Below are positions 7,684-16,541 of a stretch of DNA of 64,000 nt, one piece after another. The stretch is from Psychrobacillus psychrotolerans (lineage in GTDB: Bacteria; Bacillota; Bacilli; Bacillales_A; Planococcaceae), in contig NZ_FOXU01000010.1 of the NCBI RefSeq assembly GCF_900115805.1, positions 1-64,000 of the forward strand. The letters run 5' to 3'. How positions within the stretch are numbered: the first letter of the stretch is position 1; the number at the start of each line of letters is the position of its first letter. The position numbers were made by a program, and so were the translations under genes. Under the pieces are notes generated by a model. That model did not search any database. It saw only the letters and a list, made by a program, of their open reading frames with translations, and was not told the DNA's origin.

Positions 7684-8823
7684 ATGAATTTTGATTTAAC
7701 ACAGGAGCATAAAATGATCCGCAAAACTATTCGTGAGTTTTCGGATGAGGTTGTAGCGCCAGGAGCGATTGAGCGCGATAAGACGAAAGCTTTTCCAAAA
7801 GAAATCTTTAAACAGTTAGCCGACATGGGGATGATGGGCTTACCGTTTTCAGAAGAGTATGGCGGAGCAGGTGCAGATACTGTTAGTTTTGCAATCGTGA
7901 CAGAAGAGTTGAGTAGAGCATGTGCTTCTACAGGAATCACTTATTCTGCACATATATCGCTTGGTGGAGCTCCACTTAATCTATTTGGTACAGAAGAGCA
8001 AAAACAAAAATATTTGGTTCCAGTATGTACAGGGGAATCCTTCGGGGCTTTTGGTTTAACGGAACCTAATGCAGGATCAGATGCAGGCGGTACACAGACA
8101 ACGGCTAAAGAAGATGGCGATGATTATGTTATTAATGGAAACAAAGCTTTTATAACGAATGCTAGCTATGCAAAACACCTAGCATTAACAGCAATTACGG
8201 ATATCAAAGATGGTAAAAAAGAAATTTCTGCAATAATTGTGCCTACGGATGCAGAAGGCTTCTCTGTTATTGATAATTACGAGAAGATGGGTCTAAATGC
8301 ATCTAATACAACTGAGCTAGTATTGGAAAATGTAAGAGTACCAAAGGAAAACCTACTAGGGGGGAAAGGGCAAGGATTCAAGCAATTCCTTGTAACTCTT
8401 GATGGTGGCCGAATTGGTATTGGAGCAATGGCAGTTGGAATTGCACAAGCAGCTTTCGACAGAGCGCTACGTTATTCTAAAGAGCGTAAGCAATTTGGAA
8501 AAACACTTTCCGAGTTTCAGGTAACGCAATTTAAATTGGCAGATATGGCGATGAAAATTGAGCTAGCACGTACAATGGTCCATAAAGCGGCATGGTTGAA
8601 AGATCAAGGACGTGCTTTTGGGAAAGAAGCTTCTATGTGTAAACTATATGCATCCGAAATAGCAATGGAAGTAGCGGATCAAGCTATTCAAATACATGGT
8701 GGATATGGCTATATGAAAGAGTACGAAGTAGAGCGCTATATGCGAGATGCTAAATTACTAGAAATTGGGGAAGGAACTTCTGAAGTACAAAGAATGGTAA
8801 TTGCTCGACATATTGGGTGTTGA
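7684..8823 (+). CDS. Acyl-CoA dehydrogenase (short-chain/butyryl type)
   Basis: The 379-residue FAD enzyme introduces the alpha-beta double bond into acyl-CoA thioesters. It has FGLTEPNAGSDAGG, a signature of the family, then YSKERKQFGKTLSEFQ, QIHGGYGYMKEYEVERYMRDA and IGEGTSEVQRMV. The Glu of the EGT motif is in the position of the catalytic base of short-chain enzymes. ATG 7684 is preferred to ATG 7675 because AAAGGGG abuts the latter and is nine bases from the former. It is a single-gene unit with its own promoter and cre-like site. Confidence 0.9.
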   Translation: MNFDLTQEHKMIRKTIREFSDEVVAPGAIERDKTKAFPKEIFKQLADMGMMGLPFSEEYGGAGADTVSFAIVTEELSRACASTGITYSAHISLGGAPLNLFGTEEQKQKYLVPVCTGESFGAFGLTEPNAGSDAGGTQTTAKEDGDDYVINGNKAFITNASYAKHLALTAITDIKDGKKEISAIIVPTDAEGFSVIDNYEKMGLNASNTTELVLENVRVPKENLLGGKGQGFKQFLVTLDGGRIGIGAMAVGIAQAAFDRALRYSKERKQFGKTLSEFQVTQFKLADMAMKIELARTMVHKAAWLKDQGRAFGKEASMCKLYASEIAMEVADQAIQIHGGYGYMKEYEVERYMRDAKLLEIGEGTSEVQRMVIARHIGC

Positions 8824-8973
8824 TAGTAGAAAATGAGCTAAGATTATGTCTAAAATGTCACAATCTAAGAAAACTTCTCTCCTAAGACTTTTAGTTTTCT
8901 TAAGAATGCAGTACAATATTAATGTTGACTAATTCTATATTAGAAAAGATTGTATTAAAAGGGAGGGTTAATT

Positions 8974-9342
8974 ATGCAAAAAAATCCAATAATTCCATTT
9001 ATCTTAATTATGGCTTTTGGTATTGGTTTAATTTTCTTCTTGTCTATGGATGGTGTAGGAAACAAAGAAGAAATTGCTGCAACTGAAGAGCATGCAGAAG
9101 GAACTGAAGGCGGAGAAGCTTCAGCTGGAGAATTTGATCCAGAAGCTTTAGCTCAAGGGAAATGTATCGGTTGTCATGGTAATAGTTATGAAGGCGGCAT
9201 GGGTCCAGCTTTAGTTGGAACTGCATTGTCTGAAGACGAAGTAAAAGACGTTTTAGCAAATGGTAAAGGTGCAATGCCAGCTGGATTAGTACCTGAAGAA
9301 AACATTGACGCTATGGCGGCATGGGTTAAATCTTTAGAATAG
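8974..9342 (+). CDS. cccA: Cytochrome c550, membrane-anchored
   Basis: The 122-residue protein has one N-terminal membrane segment (residues about 6-24), an acidic Glu/Ala/Gly linker (31-58) and a small class I cytochrome c domain. The heme site is KCIGCH (C64, C67, H68) and the likely axial Met is in GAMPAG (M101). The B. subtilis counterpart lies beside trmK and yqfO as here. It should sit on the outer face of the membrane and carry electrons to a terminal oxidase. The start follows AAAGGGAGGG. Confidence 0.92.
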   Translation: MQKNPIIPFILIMAFGIGLIFFLSMDGVGNKEEIAATEEHAEGTEGGEASAGEFDPEALAQGKCIGCHGNSYEGGMGPALVGTALSEDEVKDVLANGKGAMPAGLVPEENIDAMAAWVKSLE

Positions 9343-9352
9343 TATGTAACTA

Positions 9353-9391
9353 AAAGACCTTTGATTCTGTAAAAGAATCGAGGTCTTTTTT
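9353..9391 (+). terminator. Terminator of cccA
   Basis: AAAGACCTTTGATTC and GAATCGAGGTCTTT form a stem with a short loop, followed by a T-run. Confidence 0.85.
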
Positions 9392-9430
9392 CTTTTTTGC
9401 TATAATAGTTAATGAAGAGGTGTTGAAACA

Positions 9431-10120
9431 ATGAATGCAAAAAATTTGTCGACTAGACTGAGAACAGTCGCTTCCTTTGTAAAAGAAAATACTACTTTGG
9501 CGGATATCGGTAGTGATCATGCTTATTTACCATGTTTTTTGGTACATGAAGGTGTCATTTCTAAAGCTATTGCCGGAGAAGTAGTCAAAGGTCCATTTGA
9601 ATCTGCTCAAAAACAAGTAATAAGTGAAGGACTTCAAAATAATATTGATGTTCGTTTCGGGAATGGTTTAGAGGTCATCACGGCTAACGACAATGTCCAA
9701 ACGGTTACTATAGCTGGAATGGGTGGTCCGCTTATAGCTTCTATCTTAGAAACCGGAAAAGAAAAACTTACCACTGTGGATACATTAATCTTACAACCAA
9801 ATGTTCATGCGAAAGCTATACGAGAGTGGGCTATTCAAGAACAATGGAAGATAGACCAAGAAGTAATTTTAGAAGAACACGATAAAATTTATGAAATTCT
9901 TGTATTAGTAAAAGGGCAAATGAAACTTTCGGAAAAGGAATTATTAGTTGGACCAATTTTGAGTAAAGACAAATCGCCTGTATATCTAAAGAAATGGACC
10001 AATGAGGTAAATGAATGGCAACGGATTGTAGATGAGCTTAACAAATTACAAGGAACTGAAGTACAGCAAAAGAAACAATTACTCGAAAACAAAATTGCCT
10101 TAGTAAAGGAGACTTTATAA
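9431..10120 (+). CDS. trmK: tRNA (adenine-N1)-methyltransferase TrmK
   Basis: The 229-residue protein matches the TrmK family, which methylates A22 in the D-arm of some tRNAs using S-adenosylmethionine. The SAM motif is ADIGSDHAYLP near residue 25, and VTIAGMGGPLIASIL is the conserved core. B. subtilis yqfN (trmK) occupies the same place between cccA and yqfO. The start ATG at 9431 follows GAAGAGGTG, and the stop is 3 bases before the next gene. Confidence 0.9.
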   Translation: MNAKNLSTRLRTVASFVKENTTLADIGSDHAYLPCFLVHEGVISKAIAGEVVKGPFESAQKQVISEGLQNNIDVRFGNGLEVITANDNVQTVTIAGMGGPLIASILETGKEKLTTVDTLILQPNVHAKAIREWAIQEQWKIDQEVILEEHDKIYEILVLVKGQMKLSEKELLVGPILSKDKSPVYLKKWTNEVNEWQRIVDELNKLQGTEVQQKKQLLENKIALVKETL

Positions 10121-10123
10121 GCG

Positions 10124-11242
10124 ATGAAGGAAACAAATGGGCAACATATTATTTCCCTTTTCGAACAATGGGCACCAAAGTCTTTGGCAGTTGAAGGAGA
10201 TCCAGTAGGTCTTCAAATTGGGACTCTTAACAAAACTATAACTAAAGTGTTGGTTACTTTAGATGTAAATTTGAAGACAGTAGAAGAAGCTATTGTAAAT
10301 GGTTGTGAGCTAATTATTGCTCATCATCCTCCTATTTTTCGAGGATTGAAAAATATGCGAACAGATTTACCTCAGGGTATGTTAATAGAGAAATTGATAA
10401 AGCATGATATTGCTGTATATGCTGCGCATACCAATTTAGATATTGCTTCAGGGGGGGTAAATGATTTACTTGCTACTGCTTTGCAACTAGAAAACATAAA
10501 TATTCTAGAGCAGACTAGCTCTGAACAACTAATGAAGCTGGCGGTCTTTACTCCTAAGCAATCAACAGAGCTAGTTAGAACAGCATTAGCAATTGCTGGT
10601 GCTGGTCAAATTGGAGATTACACGGATTGTAGTTTTACTTCAGAAGGAGAAGGAAGGTTCAAACCGTCTAGCTTAGCAACTCCTTTTATTGGACAAGCGA
10701 ATGAATTAGCAGTAGTAGAAGAAGATAAAATAGAGGTTGTTTTTCCTATCTCTATGAAAAGTAAGGTGTTAAAAGCATTACTGACAAGTCATCCATATGA
10801 AGAACCTGCTTATGACTTAATATTGCTAGATTTAGAAGTCAATGAAAAAGGTCTTGGGAGAATTGGAACACTATTGCAAAGCCAAACATTAGCTGACTAC
10901 GCAGAAATAGTTAAAAAACAACTGAATGTACCTTTTGTTCGAGTGGTAGGAAATTTGACGAAGGAAGTTAAGAAAGTTGCTGTTCTTGGTGGAGATGGCA
11001 ATAAATATATACAGAGTGCTAAAAGAGCTGGAGCGGATGTGTTTGTAACAGGTGATTTATATTTCCACGTGGCACAAGATGCAGAAGCTATAGGTTTAGC
11101 AGTTATAGATCCGGGTCATCATGTGGAACAAATTATGAAAATTGGTGTTGCGGAGTATATGACTAAGGTTTGTATGCAACACAAACTTGCTGTTGAATTC
11201 ATCCCATCCAACATTTCAACGGAACCCTTTCAATTGATTTAA
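10124..11242 (+). CDS. yqfO: Nif3-like dinuclear metal center protein
   Basis: The 372-residue protein belongs to the NIF3/DUF34 family of hexameric two-metal proteins. Visible metal-site motifs are AHHPPIFRG near residue 65, AAHTNLD near 105 and DPGHHVEQ near the C-terminus. The insertion between the two halves is the PII-like domain seen in YqfO of Bacillus. The function is still debated, and annotation as GTP cyclohydrolase is not well supported. It is cotranscribed with trmK. Confidence 0.88.
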   Translation: MKETNGQHIISLFEQWAPKSLAVEGDPVGLQIGTLNKTITKVLVTLDVNLKTVEEAIVNGCELIIAHHPPIFRGLKNMRTDLPQGMLIEKLIKHDIAVYAAHTNLDIASGGVNDLLATALQLENINILEQTSSEQLMKLAVFTPKQSTELVRTALAIAGAGQIGDYTDCSFTSEGEGRFKPSSLATPFIGQANELAVVEEDKIEVVFPISMKSKVLKALLTSHPYEEPAYDLILLDLEVNEKGLGRIGTLLQSQTLADYAEIVKKQLNVPFVRVVGNLTKEVKKVAVLGGDGNKYIQSAKRAGADVFVTGDLYFHVAQDAEAIGLAVIDPGHHVEQIMKIGVAEYMTKVCMQHKLAVEFIPSNISTEPFQLI

Positions 11243-11254
11243 TAGAATATAAAC

Positions 11255-11287
11255 AAAAAAGCTGCTCTCTAGTGAGCAGCTTTTTTT
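11255..11287. terminator. Bidirectional terminator between yqfO and ispH
   Basis: GCTGCTC and GAGCAGC form a hairpin with an A-run on the left and a T-run on the right, so it serves both converging genes. Confidence 0.85.
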
Positions 11288-12263
11288 ATTTAACTGGATA
11301 AGGTTCAATTCGATCTACTGGTTTTGGTACTTTAATTTTAGGTAGAATTTTGGATGGTATTGTTTTTTTCGTTGTATCGTGAGTTTCCGGGTCGTTTGGA
11401 TCATACTTTTCTAAGAATTGAATAACTTCTTTTACTATTGGAGTAGGTGTGGAAGCACCTGCTGTCACTGCAACATGAGAAATATTATCCAACCATTCCA
11501 ATTGTAGTTCGGAAATGTCGCCAATTCGGTAAGAAGGTGTTCCAGCGATTTCCTCTGAAACTTGTGTCAATCTATTAGAATTGTTACTCATAGGATCTCC
11601 AACTACTATTAAAAGTTCCGCATCTCCAGCTTGTTCAGCAACCGCTTCTTGACGAACCTGAGTAGCCAAACAAATTTCTTTATGGACTTCAATATGAGAG
11701 AACTTCTCTTCTAATTTCTTCATTAAATCCACAACATCCCATTGAGACATTGTAGTTTGATTGGTAACGAGTAATTTATCGGTCTTAATAGTTAAATTCT
11801 CAATGTCCTCTAACGATTGAACTAGATGTACCTTGTCTGGAGCTACACCTATTGCACCTTCTGGCTCTGGATGACCTTTTTTACCAATATAAATAATGTC
11901 ATAGCCTTCAGCTGTTTTTTCTCTTATGAGATCATGCGTAACTGTAACATCTGGACATGTAGCATCTATTGAAACAAGGCCCTTTTTACGAGCTAACTCT
12001 TTCACTTCTGGTGAAACACCATGTGCGGTAAAAATAACCGTACCTGTATCGACTTTTGATAATATATCTAAGCGATTTTCTCCGTCTAACGTAATTATGC
12101 CATCCATCTCAAATGCATCTGTTACATGTTTGTTGTGGACGATCATTCCCAAAATATATATTGGCCTTGGCAGAGAAGTATCTAATGCAGCATTTCGAGC
12201 AATTACCATTGCATCCACTACACCATAGCAGTATCCTCTAGGCGAAATTTTTTGAACTAACAT
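11286..12263 (-). CDS. ispH: HMBPP reductase (MEP pathway)
   Basis: The 325-residue protein is the last enzyme of the MEP isoprenoid pathway, making IPP and DMAPP from HMBPP with a 4Fe-4S cluster. The three cluster cysteines are visible in RGYCYGV (C12), DATCPDV and [11 protein letters not shown]. The acid/base pocket TAHG is also present. The C-terminus carries about 25 charged and Pro-rich residues beyond the enzyme core. The ATG follows AAGGGAG. IspG lies 7 kb downstream in the same window. Confidence 0.94.
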   Translation of the reverse strand: MLVQKISPRGYCYGVVDAMVIARNAALDTSLPRPIYILGMIVHNKHVTDAFEMDGIITLDGENRLDILSKVDTGTVIFTAHGVSPEVKELARKKGLVSIDATCPDVTVTHDLIREKTAEGYDIIYIGKKGHPEPEGAIGVAPDKVHLVQSLEDIENLTIKTDKLLVTNQTTMSQWDVVDLMKKLEEKFSHIEVHKEICLATQVRQEAVAEQAGDAELLIVVGDPMSNNSNRLTQVSEEIAGTPSYRIGDISELQLEWLDNISHVAVTAGASTPTPIVKEVIQFLEKYDPNDPETHDTTKKTIPSKILPKIKVPKPVDRIEPYPVK

Positions 12264-12329
12264 TTACGTAACTCCCTTCAATACGAGCATACTCATATTA
12301 TAACGGAGCGGCTAGACGATTACAAAACT

Positions 12330-12833
12330 TTAAATTGGAGGCTGGAAAATTCTAGGTATTGATGCTCCGTTTGTTAGAGAAGCAGCAGTACTAGTTGCTC
12401 TCGCAGCTGTTGAAGCAGCTGTAGCAGCACCTAAATTACCAGTAACGGCAGTAGTAGCAGCTGGTACAGATTGAAAACCACGGTATAATTTTAACAGTGC
12501 CGGTACATTTTGTATCATAGGAGCAAATTGTCTAACCATTGGTGTAAGCTGCTGGGCAGTATTTAAGAATTTGTCGGCTGTTTGTAGGTAACCCATAGTT
12601 TTCGATACTGGTTGACCTTGTTGAAAGCCTCCTGTTGGAGCAGCAGACTGAAATTGACTAAAAAAGTTAGTAGCCGGACCTGCAGGTGCAGTTGGTGGTG
12701 GAGGGGGAGCAGCCTGATTCCCTCCCCAAAAATCAAAAGAATTATTTGGAACATTCTGAGGACTTGAATTAGACATGCCAAAAAAGTCATTTCCCTGATT
12801 TTGGGCAAACGGATAAAAAGATTGGTAACGCAT
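12330..12833 (-). CDS. yqfQ: YqfQ/VrrA-like protein
   Basis: The 167-residue protein starts at ATG 12833 behind AAGGAGATG. A longer open frame upstream has no ribosome-binding site. The composition is biased: a Gln/Asn/Phe-rich N-terminus, a PPPPP run near residue 45, a helical middle (YLQTADKFLNTAQQLTPMV) and an Ala/Thr-rich tail. It sits where B. subtilis yqfQ lies, next to cshB and ispH. The family is of unknown function. Confidence 0.7.
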   Translation of the reverse strand: MRYQSFYPFAQNQGNDFFGMSNSSPQNVPNNSFDFWGGNQAAPPPPPTAPAGPATNFFSQFQSAAPTGGFQQGQPVSKTMGYLQTADKFLNTAQQLTPMVRQFAPMIQNVPALLKLYRGFQSVPAATTAVTGNLGAATAASTAARATSTAASLTNGASIPRIFQPPI

Positions 12834-12880
12834 TTTTTCATCTCCTTTCGAACAGCAAAGACTATTATATTCTATGCAAA

Positions 12881-12899
12881 TTGTACGTTTTATGTACAA
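12881..12899. promoter_or_regulatory. TTGTAC inverted repeat between yqfQ and cshB
   Basis: TTGTAC-N7-GTACAA is a perfect two-arm palindrome in the divergent promoter region. TACAAT at 12908-12913 may be the -10 box of cshB. Regulator unknown. Confidence 0.35.
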
Positions 12900-12937
12900 T
12901 CGTGGTACAATAAAGAAATGTGAGGGAGTGACGTACA

Positions 12938-14236
12938 ATGTCAAAATATACAGATTATAGTTTTCAGCCTTTTTTATTAGATGCAATAGAAAAATTAGGC
13001 TTCCAAGAACCAACGCCAATTCAAAAAGAAATGATTCCACTTGTATTAAAGGGGAAAAGTGCGATTGGTCAAGCACATACTGGAACAGGAAAAACACATA
13101 GTTTTTTAATCCCAATTGTTGAAAAAATAGATGCTAGTAAAAGAGAAGTACAAGCAGTTATTACATCACCAACAAGAGAGCTTGCAACGCAAATTTATAA
13201 AGAGTTGAACAAGCTAGTAGAAGGCACAGATATTCAAACAAAATTATTCATTGGTGGAACGGATAAAGCTCGTTCAATCGAAAAATTAAAAACTCAACCA
13301 CAAATCGTAGTTGGAACGCCAGGTAGACTTCGTGATCTTACTGTAGAGCAAGCACTACTTGTTCATACAGCAAAAGTTTTAGTTGTAGATGAAGCTGACT
13401 TAGCTTTCGATCTTGGCTTTATCAATGAAATTGATCAATTTGCATCTCGTATGCCTGATAAATTAGAAATGTATGTATTTTCTGCTACAATTCCAGAAAA
13501 ATTACAACCTTTCTTAAAAAAATATATGGATTCACCAGTCCATATAAAAATAGGCGAGAAACGTCGAGTAGCAGAGGGTATTGAATTTATTGTAACTCCG
13601 GTTCGAAGCAAATCTAGAAAGAAACGCTTGTTGGATGTAATGGAAGGTATTAATCCATACTTAGCCATTATATTTACAAATACGAAACAACATGCAGACG
13701 AAGTAGCGCATTATTTAGAAGGAAATGGTGTCAAAGTTGGTGTTGTTCATGGCGATATTTCACCTCGTGATCGTAAACGTGTGATGAAACAAATACATGA
13801 ACTAGAATTCCAATATATCGTGGCAACCGATTTAGCTGCTCGTGGTATTGATATTCCTGGAGTAAGCCATGTGATTAACTATGAACTTCCAGATGATTTA
13901 GAGTTCTTCGTTCACCGCGTAGGCAGAACAGCTCGTGCTGGCATGACTGGGATTGCAATTTCATTATATGAACCATCAGACGAAGATGCTTTAGTGCGCC
14001 TTGAAAAAATGGGGATTCCACTAGAGCATAAGGATGTCGTTAATGGTGAATGGTCTGAACTTAAAGAACGCCATGCACGTAAAAATCGTACAAAAAATGA
14101 AAATGAAATAGATGCAATCGCTAAAGCCCAAGTCCGTAAGCCTAAAAAGGTTAAACCAGGCTACAAACGTAATATGAAATGGGAAATGGATATTGTGAAG
14201 AAAAGAGAAAGACGTATTAAAAACCGCAAGAAATAA
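12938..14236 (+). CDS. cshB: DEAD-box RNA helicase CshB
   Basis: The 432-residue ATP-dependent RNA helicase has all core motifs: GFQEPTPIQ (Q motif), AHTGTGKT (I), PTRELATQ (Ia), TPGRL (Ib), VDEAD (II), SAT (III), and HRVGRTARAG (VI). The C-terminal tail is rich in Lys/Arg, suiting RNA binding. The neighbours yqfQ and nfo place it as CshB, a cold-shock helicase involved in RNA unwinding and ribosome assembly. The start follows GTGAGGGAGTG. Confidence 0.92.
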   Translation: MSKYTDYSFQPFLLDAIEKLGFQEPTPIQKEMIPLVLKGKSAIGQAHTGTGKTHSFLIPIVEKIDASKREVQAVITSPTRELATQIYKELNKLVEGTDIQTKLFIGGTDKARSIEKLKTQPQIVVGTPGRLRDLTVEQALLVHTAKVLVVDEADLAFDLGFINEIDQFASRMPDKLEMYVFSATIPEKLQPFLKKYMDSPVHIKIGEKRRVAEGIEFIVTPVRSKSRKKRLLDVMEGINPYLAIIFTNTKQHADEVAHYLEGNGVKVGVVHGDISPRDRKRVMKQIHELEFQYIVATDLAARGIDIPGVSHVINYELPDDLEFFVHRVGRTARAGMTGIAISLYEPSDEDALVRLEKMGIPLEHKDVVNGEWSELKERHARKNRTKNENEIDAIAKAQVRKPKKVKPGYKRNMKWEMDIVKKRERRIKNRKK

Positions 14237-14248
14237 GGAGTTGTCATC

Positions 14249-15133
14249 ATGTTATTAGGTTCACATGTTTCGATGAGTGGAAAAGAGATGCTACTGGGTT
14301 CAAGTAAAGAGGCTGTATCATATGGTGCAAATACTTTTATGATTTATACAGGAGCACCACAAAATACTAGAAGAAAACCAATTGAAGAATTGAATATTGA
14401 CGCTGGTATCGCTCATATGAAAGAAAATGGGATGTCCAATATCGTCGTGCATGCTCCTTATATCATCAATTTAGGTAATACAACAAAACCTGAGACTTTT
14501 GCTCTTGGTGTAGAGTTTTTACAAAAGGAAATTGAAAGAACTGCTCATATAGGTGCTACTCAAATTGTATTGCATCCAGGAGCTCACGTAGGAGCAGGAG
14601 TAGAAGTGGGTATTGCTAGAATTGTTGAAGGTTTAAATGAAGTGCTGACAACCGATTGGCCTGTTCAAATAGCTTTAGAGACAATGGCTGGAAAAGGCTC
14701 AGAATGTGGTCGCACTTTTGATGAACTTGCACAAATTATCGATGGTGTTGTAAATAATCATCGATTGTCCATTTGCATGGATACTTGTCATATTCATGAT
14801 GCTGGTTATAATATCGTGGAAGATTTTGATGGAGTCTTAAATGAATTCGATAAAATAATCGGTATTGATCGTTTAAAAGTACTTCATATCAATGATAGTA
14901 AAAATGTATGTGGAGCAGCAAAGGATCGACATGAGAACATCGGTTTTGGTGAAATTGGATTTGATGCTTTGCAATACATTGTGCACCATCCTCAATTGAT
15001 GGAAATCCCTAAAATTTTAGAAACGCCTTTTGTTGGTGTAGACGCTAAATCGAAGGAAGCTCCATACAAGCATGAGATTGAAATGCTTCGCTCAAAACAG
15101 TTTAATGCAGAAGCAATAGATGCGTTGCGCTAA
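14249..15133 (+). CDS. nfo: Endonuclease IV
   Basis: The 294-residue AP endonuclease acts in base-excision repair. It has the three-zinc site motifs of the family: GSHVSMSG at the start, [33 protein letters not shown] and [19 protein letters not shown]. The length matches family norms (about 280-300). The gene starts 12 bases after cshB and is probably cotranscribed with it. Confidence 0.95.
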   Translation: MLLGSHVSMSGKEMLLGSSKEAVSYGANTFMIYTGAPQNTRRKPIEELNIDAGIAHMKENGMSNIVVHAPYIINLGNTTKPETFALGVEFLQKEIERTAHIGATQIVLHPGAHVGAGVEVGIARIVEGLNEVLTTDWPVQIALETMAGKGSECGRTFDELAQIIDGVVNNHRLSICMDTCHIHDAGYNIVEDFDGVLNEFDKIIGIDRLKVLHINDSKNVCGAAKDRHENIGFGEIGFDALQYIVHHPQLMEIPKILETPFVGVDAKSKEAPYKHEIEMLRSKQFNAEAIDALR

Positions 15134-15178
15134 CATGCAAGAGCACGATCTTTTCAAATTAAACGCTGTTTTCTAGAT

Positions 15179-15260
15179 GATTACCGAGCTGGTTTATAGG
15201 GGTGTTGGTTGGTTGTAACGAGATGTTACAACCAACCAACATCTCTTTTTTTCGGTAATC
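15179..15260. repeat. Hairpin element with GATTACCGA/TCGGTAATC ends, copy A
   Basis: Nine-base inverted ends (GATTACCGA at 15179 and TCGGTAATC at 15252) enclose a nearly perfect 19-bp stem with a 5-base loop (15201-15243). A second element with the same ends lies at 31899-31976 but has a different interior. Confidence 0.6.
15201..15252 (+). terminator. Strong terminator of cshB-nfo
   Basis: TGTTGGTTGGTTGTAAC pairs with GTTACAACCAACCAACA around a 5-base loop, followed by TCTCTTTTTTT. It lies within the bracketed element. Confidence 0.8.
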
Positions 15261-15282
15261 TGTGTATGGTGTTTTTTATATA

Positions 15283-15360
15283 CGTCGCCCACTAACTTCG
15301 GTTCACAAGAGGCGAGGACGGTGCAGCGTTCATTTGTATCGGAAATCAGTAAGTATTATT
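15283..15360 (+). repeat. GC-rich dispersed repeat, decayed copy 2
   Basis: The tail GGAAATCAGTAAGTATT and the segments GAGGCGAGGACGG and GTGCAGCGTTC resemble copy 1 (285-415). The copy is short and degraded. Confidence 0.45.
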
Positions 15361-15409
15361 GTATTGCAATTACCTATTTTAGAAAGAAATTTTCAGGTAT
15401 TAACTTCTT

Positions 15410-15670
15410 TCATCCAAAAGAAGTAGGTGCCTTTTCTTTAATTTCTTTATAAAGTTCCATAGCACGTTGTTCCCCAAGTATTTGAATTAGTTTTTGTTGG
15501 ATAGCAAGCGGAACGCCAAATAAAAGCCAGGAAAGGGAAATTTCTTTTAGTAATGGATAGACACTTTTTAATTCTTTGTCGGAAATTTCTATATCAAAGC
15601 CCTTTACGATTGTCTTAAACTCCTTAATAGAGCATGTTTGTAACTGTTGAACAAATTTATGGATATCCAG
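15410..15670 (-). CDS. DUF2624-like (YqfT) small protein, non-canonical start
   Basis: A minus-strand frame encodes about 86 residues, including DIHKFVQQLQTCSIKEF, GFDIEISDKELK and LYKEIKEKAPTSFG. The pattern resembles the DUF2624/YqfT family, which lies next to nfo in Bacillus. No ATG, GTG or TTG opens this frame. CTG at 15670 lies eight bases from GGAAGG, and an ATG one register away (15678) has no spacing. So the gene either uses CTG, or carries a one-base frameshift at its start. Unlike B. subtilis it would be antiparallel to nfo. Confidence 0.5.
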   Translation of the reverse strand: MDIHKFVQQLQTCSIKEFKTIVKGFDIEISDKELKSVYPLLKEISLSWLLFGVPLAIQQKLIQILGEQRAMELYKEIKEKAPTSFG

Positions 15671-15738
15671 AATAACATCCTTCCAAGTAATTTTTATTTA
15701 CACATGGTGCAATATGGACTATACTAATACTTTGTAAA

Positions 15739-15753
15739 TCGTAATCATTATTA
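15739..15753 (+). promoter_or_regulatory. Zur box
   Basis: TCGTAATCATTATTA matches the Bacillus Zur operator TCGTAATNATTACGA except at two positions in the right arm. It lies 21 bases before the first gene of the zinc uptake operon, which itself encodes Zur. Confidence 0.7.
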
Positions 15754-15773
15754 ATTAGAATCGAGGAAAAATA

Positions 15774-16541
15774 ATGGGAAGCCCATTGATCAACTTACAT
15801 AACATTTCGTACCAATACGAACAAACTAAGGCATTAATCGATATTAATCTTACTATTGCAGAAGGTGACTTTCTTGCGATTATTGGACCTAATGGTTCTG
15901 GTAAGTCTACATTATTGAAAATAATACTAGGATTATTAAAACCAACGAGCGGTGAAGTACTTCTTTTTGGGAAGCCAGTTAATCAGTTTAAAGAGAAAGA
16001 ACGCATTGGGTATGTTTCACAAAAGTCCAATTCGTTTAATACCGGATTCCCGGCAACGGTGACTGAGGTAGTTAGAAGTGGTTTAGTAAAGAAGACAGGG
16101 TTATTTCATCGATATCCTGCAAATGTTAACAAACAGGTAAGACAAGCGTTAAAATCAGTCGGTATGGATGAATATTCTATGAAAAATATTGGCGATCTTT
16201 CTGGAGGACAGCAACAGCGTGTTTTTATCGCTAGAGCATTAATCAGTAATCCAAATGTATTGATACTTGACGAGCCAACCGTTGGAGTAGATAGCAAAAA
16301 TGTAAAATCTTTTTATAATATGTTAAGTCATTTAAATCGGGAACATAATATTACCATTGTGTTAGTTACCCATGATGTCGATGCAGTATCCAAAAGTATA
16401 AGTCACGTTGCTTGTTTGAACCAGCGAATTCATTTTCATGGTTTTAAAAATGAGATGGACCAGATGAGTGATGAACAATTAGAGGCTTGGTATGGACACG
16501 CAGTTCGTAAAGTCGATCATCAAAGTGAGGTAAAATCATGA
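15774..16541 (+). CDS. znuC: Zinc ABC transporter ATP-binding protein
   Basis: The 255-residue ABC ATPase has Walker A GPNGSGKST, the signature LSGGQQQR, Walker B VLILDEPTVGVD and the H-loop THD. It is of the metal-chelate type (ZnuC/ZurA). It is followed by a membrane permease and Zur with 4-base overlaps, like the zurAMR operon of Listeria. No substrate-binding lipoprotein is encoded in the operon; that part must be elsewhere. It is expected to be expressed under zinc starvation via the Zur box. Confidence 0.9.
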   Translation: MGSPLINLHNISYQYEQTKALIDINLTIAEGDFLAIIGPNGSGKSTLLKIILGLLKPTSGEVLLFGKPVNQFKEKERIGYVSQKSNSFNTGFPATVTEVVRSGLVKKTGLFHRYPANVNKQVRQALKSVGMDEYSMKNIGDLSGGQQQRVFIARALISNPNVLILDEPTVGVDSKNVKSFYNMLSHLNREHNITIVLVTHDVDAVSKSISHVACLNQRIHFHGFKNEMDQMSDEQLEAWYGHAVRKVDHQSEVKS

